Part shown: piece after piece, positions 10,301 through 17,422 of the stretch
How positions within the stretch are numbered: the first letter of the stretch is position 1
How the letters are laid out: every line of letters begins with the position of its first letter
Origin: Allocoleopsis franciscana PCC 7113
GTDB lineage: Bacteria; Cyanobacteriota; Cyanobacteriia; Cyanobacteriales; Coleofasciculaceae
Length of the DNA stretch: 64,000 nt
NCBI RefSeq assembly: GCF_000317515.1
Contig: NC_019738.1
Span: forward strand, 3,250,001 to 3,314,000
Direction of reading: 5' to 3'
Notes under the pieces: model-generated
What the model saw: only the letters and a program-made list of their open reading frames with translations
What the model was told of the DNA's origin: nothing
The model's database searches: none
Position numbers and translations under genes: made by a program

Positions 10301-12110
10301 GATACTTAAATGCTTGACCAACTTGTTGTTGACTTGCGCCTTCATCCCAAAGTAAATCGGCGAGTTTCCTGTATGTAAAGCCATAGCCACTATTCCATAA
10401 AGCTATGGCTACATCAGTGTAATTCAGTTTAGTTCCATCACTTTTGGTAACGCCATCATCCATAGCATCAGCGATAGTTTCTAAATCCCAATTAAAATAC
10501 TTAAATATCTGACCAATCTGTTGTTGGCTTGCGCCTCCATCCCATAACAGATCGGCCAGCTTTCTTGTATCAAGCCCATGACCGCTATTCCAAACAGCTA
10601 AGGCAGCATCAATGTAGTTTAGATTAGTACCATCAATCTGTGTAATTCCCCATTTAACAGCATCAGCAATAGTTTCTAGGCTTAGATCCAAATACTCAAA
10701 TGCTTGACCAATTTTTTCTTGGCTAGCACTATTATCCCAGAGTAAATCAGCAAGCTTTCTGGAGTTAAGACCATCAGCACCAGTGTAGCCACTATTCCAC
10801 AAACCTTCAGCTACTTGATGGTAGTCAAGATTTGTGCCATCAGCCTTTGTAATACCCCATTTAAGGCTATCGGCAATAGTTTCCAAACTTAAGCCAAGAT
10901 ACTTCATTGCCTGCCCAATCTCTATGGGATTAGCACCCTGATCCCAAAGTAAATCAGCAAGCTTCCTCGCATCAAGGCTATAGCCACTGTTCCAGAGAGC
11001 TATGGCTACGTCAATATCATTAGGCCCAGTTCCATCACTCTTTGTAACGCCCCGCTTAACGCTATCAGCGATTGTTTCTAAGCTCAACCCTAGATAGTTC
11101 ATTGCCTGCCCAATTTGTTGCTGGCTGGCCCCTTCATCCCAGAGTAAATCTGCTAGTTTCCTTGCATCAATACTATGCCCGCTATTCCACAGACCTACTG
11201 CGACGCTCGTGTAGTTAAGAGCTGTCCCATCACTCTTGGTAACTCCATACTTCATGTCACTCGCAATCTCTGCTAAGTTGCGACCAATTCCATAATTCAG
11301 AGCCTGAGCTATTTCAGTTTCCGTCGCCCCTTCATCCCAAAGCAAGTCAGCGAGGACTTTTGTATCAATACTATGTCCGCTATTCCACAAACCAATGGCT
11401 ACGTCTGTGTAGTTTAGCTTAGTGCCATCACTCTTCGTAACACCATCATCAAGTGCATCGGCGATTGTTGGTAAATCAAAGCCAAGATTTTTTAGATTGA
11501 CTCCAATTTGGCTTACTGTCGCCCCTGTATCCCAGAGCAAGTCAGCAAGTTCCCTTGGATCTATATCATCAGACTGTTCGACAGCAATTGCCTGATTGTC
11601 AATAGTAACGAAGCTATGGTCATTCTCTTGATGAATCAGTAACTTCTCTGCATTACTTAGAGGAAGTCCCATCAAAGTTACGGCGAATAATGCTCCCTCA
11701 TCTCCAGGTGTATCACTCCCTGGATTGATAAGGGTATCCACAAAGTGTCCAATCTCTTCTAATAAGACGCCAGTAGCACCCGTGAGAAGATCGGGATTGC
11801 TTGAACCTTGGACAAGATAATCTGAAGACAAATAAATTGTGCGGGTCACTTCAGAAAAAGCGCCATTCGCACCGTTCATCAAATTGCTTGACAGAATCTC
11901 AATAGTCGGCAACTGGCTGAAGTCACCCGATGCCCAACTCTCTGACAATGCTTGCAGGCTACTTAAATCTCCACTTCCATTAAAGACTGGCGCTATCGTA
12001 GGAAAAAAATTGTCACTTTTCGAGGCAGCCATGAGGTAGCTGTAAGCGCTTTGCACAGCTACTTCAAGAATGTTTGTACCAGAGAACTGTAGGCTTTCCT
12101 GACTCTCCAT
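7371..12110 (-). CDS. Giant protein with degenerate metalloprotease-like head and fourteen 65-residue repeats
   Basis: A 1579-residue protein of unknown function. Residues 1-180 resemble the N-terminal domain found on many large cyanobacterial exoproteins (IYLSSDYL, then GVLLEEIGHFVD and TPGDEGALFA). The EEIGH motif sits where zincins have HExxH, so the first metal His is replaced by Glu and activity is doubtful. Residues 188-1106 are fourteen consecutive repeats of 64-69 residues with the cores LADLLWDEGAS, IGQAMKYLGLSLETIAD, WGVT and ALWNSG. They are predicted all-helical, with two Trp-Gly turns per unit, so a solenoid is likely. The remaining ~470 residues include looser ~45-residue helical units (GNYKEALKTGLQLVGF, GKYLDALSAVL, ENYGEALSTAFKLADF). 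No signal peptide or RTX nonapeptides are seen. It may be an adhesin or an exported structural protein. Confidence 0.8.
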   Translation of the reverse strand: MESQESLQFSGTNILEVAVQSAYSYLMAASKSDNFFPTIAPVFNGSGDLSSLQALSESWASGDFSQLPTIEILSSNLMNGANGAFSEVTRTIYLSSDYLVQGSSNPDLLTGATGVLLEEIGHFVDTLINPGSDTPGDEGALFAVTLMGLPLSNAEKLLIHQENDHSFVTIDNQAIAVEQSDDIDPRELADLLWDTGATVSQIGVNLKNLGFDLPTIADALDDGVTKSDGTKLNYTDVAIGLWNSGHSIDTKVLADLLWDEGATETEIAQALNYGIGRNLAEIASDMKYGVTKSDGTALNYTSVAVGLWNSGHSIDARKLADLLWDEGASQQQIGQAMNYLGLSLETIADSVKRGVTKSDGTGPNDIDVAIALWNSGYSLDARKLADLLWDQGANPIEIGQAMKYLGLSLETIADSLKWGITKADGTNLDYHQVAEGLWNSGYTGADGLNSRKLADLLWDNSASQEKIGQAFEYLDLSLETIADAVKWGITQIDGTNLNYIDAALAVWNSGHGLDTRKLADLLWDGGASQQQIGQIFKYFNWDLETIADAMDDGVTKSDGTKLNYTDVAIALWNSGYGFTYRKLADLLWDEGASQQQVGQAFKYLGLSLEDIADSVKWGITKADGTNANYTDAAIALWNSGYNAADGLTSRKLADLLWDEGGDQKAIGQAMKYLGLSLETIADAMDDGVTKTDGTNLNYFDVALALWNSGHSIDSRKLADLLWDEGASQQQIGQAMKYLGLSLEAIADAMDNGVTNSDGTKLNYIDVAIAIWNSGYGFTYRKLADLLWDEGATQQQVGQAFKYLGLSLEDIADSIKWGITQSNGANLNWNSVASAIWGSGYGFTYRKLADLLWDEGANQKQIGQAFKYLGLSLEDIADSVKWGITQSNGANLNDIDTAIALWNSGYSFDARKLADLLWDEGASQQKIGQAFKYLGLSLETIADSVKWGVKNSNGTYTLNYTDAALAIWDSGYGFTYRKLADLLWDEGASQQQIGQAMKYLGLSLETIADSVKWGVTQSNGANLNYIDAAIALWNSGYKFDTRKLADLLWDEGADQSTIGQTLRSLGMSNEVIGDAVKWGVTHNGYYLNYVDAAIAVWNSGNAVSDYRIAVITYSLGGGYSEVYSALKGIGASDARAHWLAIQSYVKENIINPFFQAVFGAVPGAAAVIDTISDKGNSLIDSTGQIIDSTADSLKDFYEDNQKVVDLVLLPYTLPNSIVVNTVEAALKGDVEVIVDGLKKIPVLGTAVGVIDGVIKAAQGDEKGILEESINSALAFYGASNVITPNMVEFAVDIFWELKEPDYQGAISASLENLGMQKTVADLFVTVAWSMAVDNNWETAINAALTKVGFNNANSFVNMAWDIIDGNYKEALKTGLQLVGFTNLGIDQSKADAFLNLTVAIRDGNPNQAADILIALSGNDPQVIQSNWIKDLKDGNLANDRQAIQLGLSNLGFKDVTQWVDSIWAVKEGKYLDALSAVLTLGSFADTQDWVKIIGNLQKENYGEALSTAFKLADFPDGQSLADAVLAVKKGDYITAFYESLNLIEGGRDLADAFKYLIEFDLQEFVTSMIGAAPLLLKVLI
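8793..11549 (-). repeat. Fourteen tandem ~195-bp coding repeats
   Basis: This stretch encodes the LADLLWD repeats of the giant protein. Twelve units are 64-66 residues. Units 4 and 7 (counted from the N-terminus) are 69, with an extra ADGL insertion before the Ser-Arg-Lys junction. The first two and last units are the most diverged. Middle units match closely in protein but differ in many third codon positions, so the array is old and held by protein-level selection rather than recently amplified. Confidence 0.9.
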
Positions 12111-12857
12111 GTTGTTTTCCTGAGTAAGAGGTTTTCACTTTTGGTCTGATTCTTCTGAATGGCGGCAAACACCTCAGTCACTGACTGAACCTATTCCCCT
12201 TCACTGAAACATAAAAACTCAAATTGACTGCATAAATAGCCGTGTTAGTCAAGCTTGTTTCTGCCCAAATTCTGGACAGCAGGCTCTCTTAACATCGCTC
12301 ATCTGCGTGAGAAACGATTCAAGTTCGAGATGATTGTTGGTTATAGATGCTACCTGTGAGAAATATTTGCAACCTTTTGCGATCGCTCTACCGGACTCCA
12401 GAATCTCTGAAACCAGTAACGTTGAGGTTGGTAAGGCGATGCCCCCTTTCTTCCCTATAAGCACAACTGCGATCTGCCTTTGGCGGCAGCGCTACGCTAT
12501 CGCCCTTTCCCAAGGGGTTACCCTTCGTGATTGCTACACTCTAACCACCCAAGCCCATCGGTGAGAGTCGGTAAAAGTCAGCAGAAGATGTAAAGAAGTC
12601 CTAAAAAAGTCAGACAAAAGTCAGATCTATGAAAAAATTCATTCTAATGGATGATGCGAGATAGCTGGAGGTAGAACTCAGGAGCTTCTTTTCAGGTTGA
12701 ACTCCACTTGTCTTTGCTAAATCTCCTGGGAAAAGTACAGCAGGTGTAGAAGGCTCTCAGCCCTACCCCTACAGGCATTTCATAGCTTCTAAACAAAGCA
12801 CAGCCATCTCCCGTGATGACATTCCTGATCGCCACTGCTCAAAACCAATACGCAACA
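12111..12857. other. Non-coding divergent intergenic region
   Basis: About 750 bp between the divergent repeat-protein gene and the NB-ARC/WD40 gene. Short open frames here lack coding character. A dispersed cyanobacterial repeat fragment (GCGGCAGCGCTACGCTATCG, from 12484) and the AAAAGTCAG direct repeats at 12573-12624 are the only structures I can name. Both promoters should lie in this region. Confidence 0.6.
12573..12624 (+). promoter_or_regulatory. Three AAAAGTCAG direct repeats upstream of NB-ARC/WD40 gene
   Basis: Exact copies of AAAAGTCAG begin at 12573, 12605 and 12616. The spacings of 32 and 11 bp are close to three turns and one turn of B-DNA, so all copies face the same side of the helix. 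That is the usual arrangement for cooperative binding of a regulator. The regulator is unknown. Confidence 0.45.
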
Positions 12858-15800
12858 ATGACATTAGAAGAAGCACTAGAGCTTGTAGAGAAAGCCCTAG
12901 ATAAAGGATGCTTGAATAAAGTTCAGGAACTTGTGTTCCGTGAATCTTGGCAAGGACAGTCTTACGAAGACATTGCCAAAGCCTCTAGTTATGACCCTGG
13001 TTACGTCAAAGATGTTGGTTCTAAATTGTGGCAGTCGCTTTCACTCGCCTTGGGTGAAAAAGTCACGAAACATAGCGTTCAAAAGGTTTTGCAGCGAGCA
13101 GCCAAGCAAAGAAATCAACAATTAGAACAGTCGCTCCCTTGCGATCCCGCCACTATAACTCAACAAGACTGGGGAGAGGCGATCGATGTTTCCGTTTTCT
13201 ACGGACGCAACCACGAACTCGCGCTACTCGAACAATGGCTTCTATGCGATCGCTGCCGACTCGTAGCCATTCTGGGTATGGGCGGCATGGGGAAAACAGC
13301 CCTCTCCGTGAAGCTAGGAGAACAGGTTCAGCATCAGTTTGAGTTTTTGTTCTGGCGATCGCTCTCTTCTGCTCCTCCCTTTGAAGAGCTTGCAACCGAG
13401 TTGGTTCAGTTCCTCTCCAATCAGCAAGAACTCCAGCTACCTGAGACATTAGAGGGAAAAACAGCACGCCTGTTGCACTATCTTCGCTCCTCCCGCTGTC
13501 TTCTCATCTTGGACAACTTCGAGTCCGTTCTTCAAGGTGGCAGCCAGACTGGACAATACCTCAAGGACTACGAAGGGTACGGACACCTGTTGAAGTCTAT
13601 AGGAGAAGTGCGCCACCAAAGCAGCGTCATCCTAACCAGTCGAGAAAAACCGAAGGAGATTGGATTTCTAGAAGGGGTGACGCTGCCGGTGCGATCGCTT
13701 CAACTACAAGGACTGACACCCGTAGAAGGACAGCCCATCTTTACAGATAAAGGCTGTTTTAGTAGCGATCGCCAGGAATGGCTGGAAATATTTGAACACT
13801 ATGCAGGCAATCCCCTAGCCTTAAAAATGGTTGCCTCAGGGGTACAAGAACTATTTGATGGCGATGTAGAGGAGTTACTTCCGTATATAAGGCAGGGGAA
13901 GGTTGGGTTTGCAGACATCAACGAACTGCTAGAGCGACAGTTCGATCGTTTGTCAGAAGCAGAGCAACAAGTGATGAACTGGTTAGCCGTGAATCGAGAG
14001 CCAGTTTCACTGCCAGAACTAGAAACAGATGTCGTATCAGAGGTAATTACCAAGCAATTACTAGGGGCATTGCGATCGCTGACTCAGCGTTCCTTAGTAG
14101 AACGCACTGAGAAACGCTGGTCATTGCAACCCGTAGTCATGGAGTACGCAACCACCCGATTCATCACAGCGGCCTGTGAAGATATTATTGACCAGCTACA
14201 GGAATTTTTAAAGGACTACGCCTTAATTAAAGCTCAGAGTAAGGACTACATTAGGCAAACACAGATTCGTCTCATCCTACAGCCAGTCATCGACACTTTG
14301 TTGCTATCTCTAGGCAGCTACAACAAAATTCAACAGCAACTCAAAGTAATTGCAAGCCAGTTGAGAGTAGAGGCTCCCCTGCAACCTGGATATGTAGGAG
14401 GTAATATTCTCAATCTGCTGGTGCAAATGCCAATTGACTTAAGCGGTTATGATTTCTCCTACTTAACCATCTGTCAGGCATATCTGCAAGATGTCAGTTT
14501 ATACGATGTCAATTTTTCTCATTGCCATTTTTCTAAATCGGTGTTTGCCCAATCCTTTGGCGGAGTTTTAGCGATCGCTTTTAGTCCCGATGGTCAACTT
14601 TTCGCAACAGGCAACGCCAACTTTGAAATTCATCTGTGGCGAGTTAGTGATCGCCAGCGCTTGCTAACCTTACAAGGACATACAGGTTGGGTTCGCAAGG
14701 TTGCATTTAGTCCAGATGGTCAGACTCTCGTCAGTTCTAGTGAAGATGGAACGATTAAACTTTGGAATTTGCCTTCAGGGGAATACCAATCCACGCTGTG
14801 TGAATCTACCGATAGCGTGTATGGAGTTACTTTCAGTCCCGATGGACAGTTACTCGCCAATGGTAGCAAAGACTGCATGATTAGGATTTGGGATGCAGTT
14901 AATGGCAATTGCTTGCAAGTTCTACAAGGGCATACGGGTGCGATTCTATGTGTTCATTTCAGTCCTGATGGAAAGTACCTCGCCAGCTGCGGCTTCGACA
15001 ACACGATCCGAATTTGGGATTGGGAGACAAGAGAGTGTTTGCAAACGATTACAGCCCATAAAAATTGGGTCGGATCGGTTCAGTTTAGTCCTGATGGAGA
15101 ACGATTAGTCAGTGCTAGCTGCGATCGCACGATCAGAATTTGGCGTCTTGCAGATGGGAAATGTCTTTGTGTCCTCAAAGGTCATAGTCAATGGATTTGG
15201 AAAGCGTTTTGGAGTCCTGACGGTAGGCAAGTTGCCAGTTGTTCAGAAGACCAAACGATTAGAATTTGGGATGTCGAAACTCGTACTTGTCTCCATACCC
15301 TTCAAGGACATAGTAGTAGAGTTTGGGGCATATCCTTCAGTCCAAACGGTCAAACCCTAGCCAGTTGCAGTGAAGACCAAACGATTCGGTTATGGCAAGT
15401 CAGTAACGGTCACTGCATTGCTAATATTCAGGGTTATACCAATTGGGTTAAAACAGTCGCTTTCAGTCCAAATAGTCAGGCGATCTCAACTGGACACAAA
15501 GACCGAACCCTACGAGTCTGGGATGCGAATAGTGGGACGTGTCTTCGGGAGATCAAGGCACACACCAGAGGTTTACCAGCCGTCGCTTTCCATCCCAATG
15601 GCGAAATTCTTGCCAGTGGTAGTGAGGATACAACCATCAAAATCTGGAGTCTTGTTGATAGTAGTTGCATTCATGTCCTTAAAGAACACAGAAATGAAGT
15701 TTGGTCGCTCAGCTTCAGCCCGGATGGAACGACTCTCGCCAGCAGCAGTTTTGACCACACCATCAAGCTTTGGGATGTGAGTACAGGTAAGTGTCTGCAA

Positions 15801-16415
15801 ACACTAGAGGGGCATCGCGATCGCGTAGGGGCAGTCAGCTATAATCCTCAAGGAACAATATTAGCAAGTGGCAGTGAAGACAACACGATTAAACTGTGGG
15901 ATATCCATCGCGGTGAGTGCATCCAAACCTTAAAAGAACACTCAGCTAGAGTCGGTGCGATCGCGTTTAATCCAGATAGTCAACTACTCGCGAGTGCCAG
16001 TTCGGATCAAACACTCAAAATTTGGGACGTCACAGCAGGCAAGTGTATTCGCACTCTAGAGGGACATACGGGTTGGGTCATGTCGGTTGCATTCTACCCA
16101 GATGGGCGGAAGATTGCCAGTGGTAGCTGCGACCAAACGATCAAAATCTGGGATATTTTCGAGGGAATTTGCCTGAATACCTTGAAAGGACATACTAATT
16201 GGATTTGGACAGTTGCCATGAGTCCTGATGGTTTAAAGCTTGCCTCCGCTAGTGAAGATGAAACCATCCGGATTTGGAGTACGCAAACACAGACTAGCCT
16301 TGCAACACTGAGAGCCAGAAGACCTTATGAGGGCATGAGATTAGAAGGTGCTACAGGTTTGACTCCAGCTCAGAGAACCATGCTAACAGTCTTAGGCGCA
16401 GTTGAAGAGTTCTAA
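12858..16415 (+). CDS. NB-ARC (STAND) NTPase with VMAP-like N-terminus and 14 WD40 repeats
   Basis: Large signal-transduction NTPase. I prefer the ATG at 12858 (MTLEEALELVEKAL) over 12813, since relatives begin at this helix. Counting from the longer start, residues 16-95 match the helix-turn-helix-like N-terminal domain of VMAP/STAND proteins (ESWQGQSYEDIAK, DVGSKLWQSLSLALGEKV). The NB-ARC domain follows with Walker A GMGGMGKT at 155-162, Walker B in CLLILDNFESVL and the VILTSREKP sensor. Next come a winged-helix region, a short pentapeptide-like stretch and fourteen WD40 units of ~42 residues (SPDG, W-D ends), enough for two seven-bladed propellers. The tail RPYEGMRLEGATGLTPAQ is typical of the cyanobacterial family. 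Such proteins are thought to sense a ligand with the propeller and oligomerise on NTP binding. The output partner here is unknown. Confidence 0.9.
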   Translation: MTLEEALELVEKALDKGCLNKVQELVFRESWQGQSYEDIAKASSYDPGYVKDVGSKLWQSLSLALGEKVTKHSVQKVLQRAAKQRNQQLEQSLPCDPATITQQDWGEAIDVSVFYGRNHELALLEQWLLCDRCRLVAILGMGGMGKTALSVKLGEQVQHQFEFLFWRSLSSAPPFEELATELVQFLSNQQELQLPETLEGKTARLLHYLRSSRCLLILDNFESVLQGGSQTGQYLKDYEGYGHLLKSIGEVRHQSSVILTSREKPKEIGFLEGVTLPVRSLQLQGLTPVEGQPIFTDKGCFSSDRQEWLEIFEHYAGNPLALKMVASGVQELFDGDVEELLPYIRQGKVGFADINELLERQFDRLSEAEQQVMNWLAVNREPVSLPELETDVVSEVITKQLLGALRSLTQRSLVERTEKRWSLQPVVMEYATTRFITAACEDIIDQLQEFLKDYALIKAQSKDYIRQTQIRLILQPVIDTLLLSLGSYNKIQQQLKVIASQLRVEAPLQPGYVGGNILNLLVQMPIDLSGYDFSYLTICQAYLQDVSLYDVNFSHCHFSKSVFAQSFGGVLAIAFSPDGQLFATGNANFEIHLWRVSDRQRLLTLQGHTGWVRKVAFSPDGQTLVSSSEDGTIKLWNLPSGEYQSTLCESTDSVYGVTFSPDGQLLANGSKDCMIRIWDAVNGNCLQVLQGHTGAILCVHFSPDGKYLASCGFDNTIRIWDWETRECLQTITAHKNWVGSVQFSPDGERLVSASCDRTIRIWRLADGKCLCVLKGHSQWIWKAFWSPDGRQVASCSEDQTIRIWDVETRTCLHTLQGHSSRVWGISFSPNGQTLASCSEDQTIRLWQVSNGHCIANIQGYTNWVKTVAFSPNSQAISTGHKDRTLRVWDANSGTCLREIKAHTRGLPAVAFHPNGEILASGSEDTTIKIWSLVDSSCIHVLKEHRNEVWSLSFSPDGTTLASSSFDHTIKLWDVSTGKCLQTLEGHRDRVGAVSYNPQGTILASGSEDNTIKLWDIHRGECIQTLKEHSARVGAIAFNPDSQLLASASSDQTLKIWDVTAGKCIRTLEGHTGWVMSVAFYPDGRKIASGSCDQTIKIWDIFEGICLNTLKGHTNWIWTVAMSPDGLKLASASEDETIRIWSTQTQTSLATLRARRPYEGMRLEGATGLTPAQRTMLTVLGAVEEF

Positions 16416-16571
16416 ATGCAAATAACCATGATTTTTAGCAATCTCAACGTAAGTAACCTAGTCAAGTGGTGGGGTGCGTTAGGTGTGGCAACGAGCTTTG
16501 GAATGCTTGAACAAATTGAGTTTTGCGCCGTAATCTACCAGCTTAGTACTATGTTAGGTTGCAGACGACCT

Positions 16572-16639
16572 GATGCATTGCTGGTGAGCGATCGCATAAA
16601 CCACTCTCTCCTGTCGAGCAAATGATATGGGTGCAGCTA
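16572..16639 (+). repeat. 68-bp direct repeat, left copy, flanking toxin-antitoxin pair
   Basis: Aligns without gaps to 17304-17371 at about 75% identity (51 of 68 by eye), most differences being transitions. The best-conserved parts are TGAGCGATCGCATA, which contains a HIP1 octamer, and TATGGGTG near the right end. Confidence 0.6.
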
Positions 16640-16703
16640 CCAAATTTACACTACAACATTCAGTAAGCGATACTTAGAGTAGCCTTTTTTAGATCCGGTA
16701 GGT

Positions 16704-16922
16704 ATGACCGAACTACTTGAAAAAGCGATCGCCCAATTGAAAACGCTGCCTGCTGACGAGCAAGATGCGATCGCAGCAATAATTCTGGAAGAACTTGAAG
16801 ATGAAATCCGGTGGGATGCAGCATTTGCACGTTCCCATGATGCCCTTGCTAAACTTGCAGCCGAGGCAAGAGCAGAGTACCGTGCAGGTAAAACTCAAGA
16901 ACTCGATCCAGAAACATTGTGA
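16704..16922 (+). CDS. Antitoxin of a type II toxin-antitoxin pair
   Basis: Small acidic protein of 72 residues. The N-terminal half is helical (LLEKAIAQLKTLPADEQDAIAAIILEEL), the common opening of cyanobacterial antitoxins paired with RelE/ParE toxins. The Glu/Asp-rich second half ends ELDPETL and would wrap the toxin. The stop codon overlaps the GTG start of the next gene by four bases (GTGA), so the two are translationally coupled. Autorepression by the complex would be expected from the family, but no clear operator palindrome is visible. The pair is bracketed by diverged direct repeats. Confidence 0.82.
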   Translation: MTELLEKAIAQLKTLPADEQDAIAAIILEELEDEIRWDAAFARSHDALAKLAAEARAEYRAGKTQELDPETL

Positions 16923-17188
16923 AGTCACGCACAACTGCTCAGTTCCGTAAAGCCTTCGCTAACTTACCGGAGCAGGTTCAGGCACAAACTCGCGAGGCAT
17001 ACCGCCAATTCAAGGAAGACCCCTGGCATCCAAGCTTGCGTTTTAAGCAAGTGCATCCGGAGTTACCCATTTACTCGGCTAGAATCAGCCGAAGCTATCG
17101 AGTAGTTGGTGAGCGAGATAGAGATACCATCGTTTGGTTTTGGGTTGGCTCACACACAGACTATGACAAGTTGCTATCTCAGTTGTAA
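16919..17188 (+). CDS. RelE/ParE-type toxin
   Basis: 89-residue basic protein starting at GTG inside the antitoxin stop region. It has the RelE/ParE layout: two N-terminal helices (FRKAFANLPEQVQAQTREAY, FKEDPWHPSLRFKQV), then a beta sheet with SARISRSYRVVGERDRDTIVWFWVGSHTDYDKLL. The SYRVVG and WVGSHTDYD segments are typical of the ParE/RelE/HigB superfamily. Whether it cleaves mRNA on the ribosome (RelE-like) or inhibits gyrase (ParE-like) cannot be decided by eye. The Arg-Tyr pair and the terminal HTDYDKL favour the RelE/YoeB-like branch. Confidence 0.83.
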   Translation: MKSRTTAQFRKAFANLPEQVQAQTREAYRQFKEDPWHPSLRFKQVHPELPIYSARISRSYRVVGERDRDTIVWFWVGSHTDYDKLLSQL

Positions 17189-17303
17189 CGATGCGGTCTA
17201 ATGAGGTAGGTTTCCGAAGTAACTTAACTCTGATTAGCAGAAGGATATGCAACGCTCCTGATGTAGCGTGGAGCAATAGAACAGCAAGTATTGTGAACTA
17301 CCT

Positions 17304-17371
17304 GATGGATCGCTGATGAGCGATCGCATAGGCCATTCCTTCCGGTTGGATCAATGGTATGGGTGTATCTA
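17304..17371 (+). repeat. 68-bp direct repeat, right copy, flanking toxin-antitoxin pair
   Basis: Partner of 16572-16639, same orientation and the same length without indels. It lies about 115 bp after the toxin stop codon and ends about 50 bp before the carotenoid-oxygenase gene. Confidence 0.6.
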
Positions 17372-17422
17372 TAACTGACATCTTGTTCAATAACCAAAGA
17401 ATAACTTCTAGACGCTTCTTAA

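Noticed and set aside
12249-12564. Overlapping short frames on both strands in the divergent intergenic region
   Set aside because: Low complexity, overlapping on both strands, no homology pattern; better explained by chance and repeat sequence.
6349-16415. Equal number (14) of repeats in the giant protein and WD40 units
   Set aside because: Repeat types, lengths and folds differ; coincidence.
16416-16625. Open frame directly after the WD40 stop
   Set aside because: No coding character; its end falls inside the 68-bp direct repeat and it has no ribosome-binding site.
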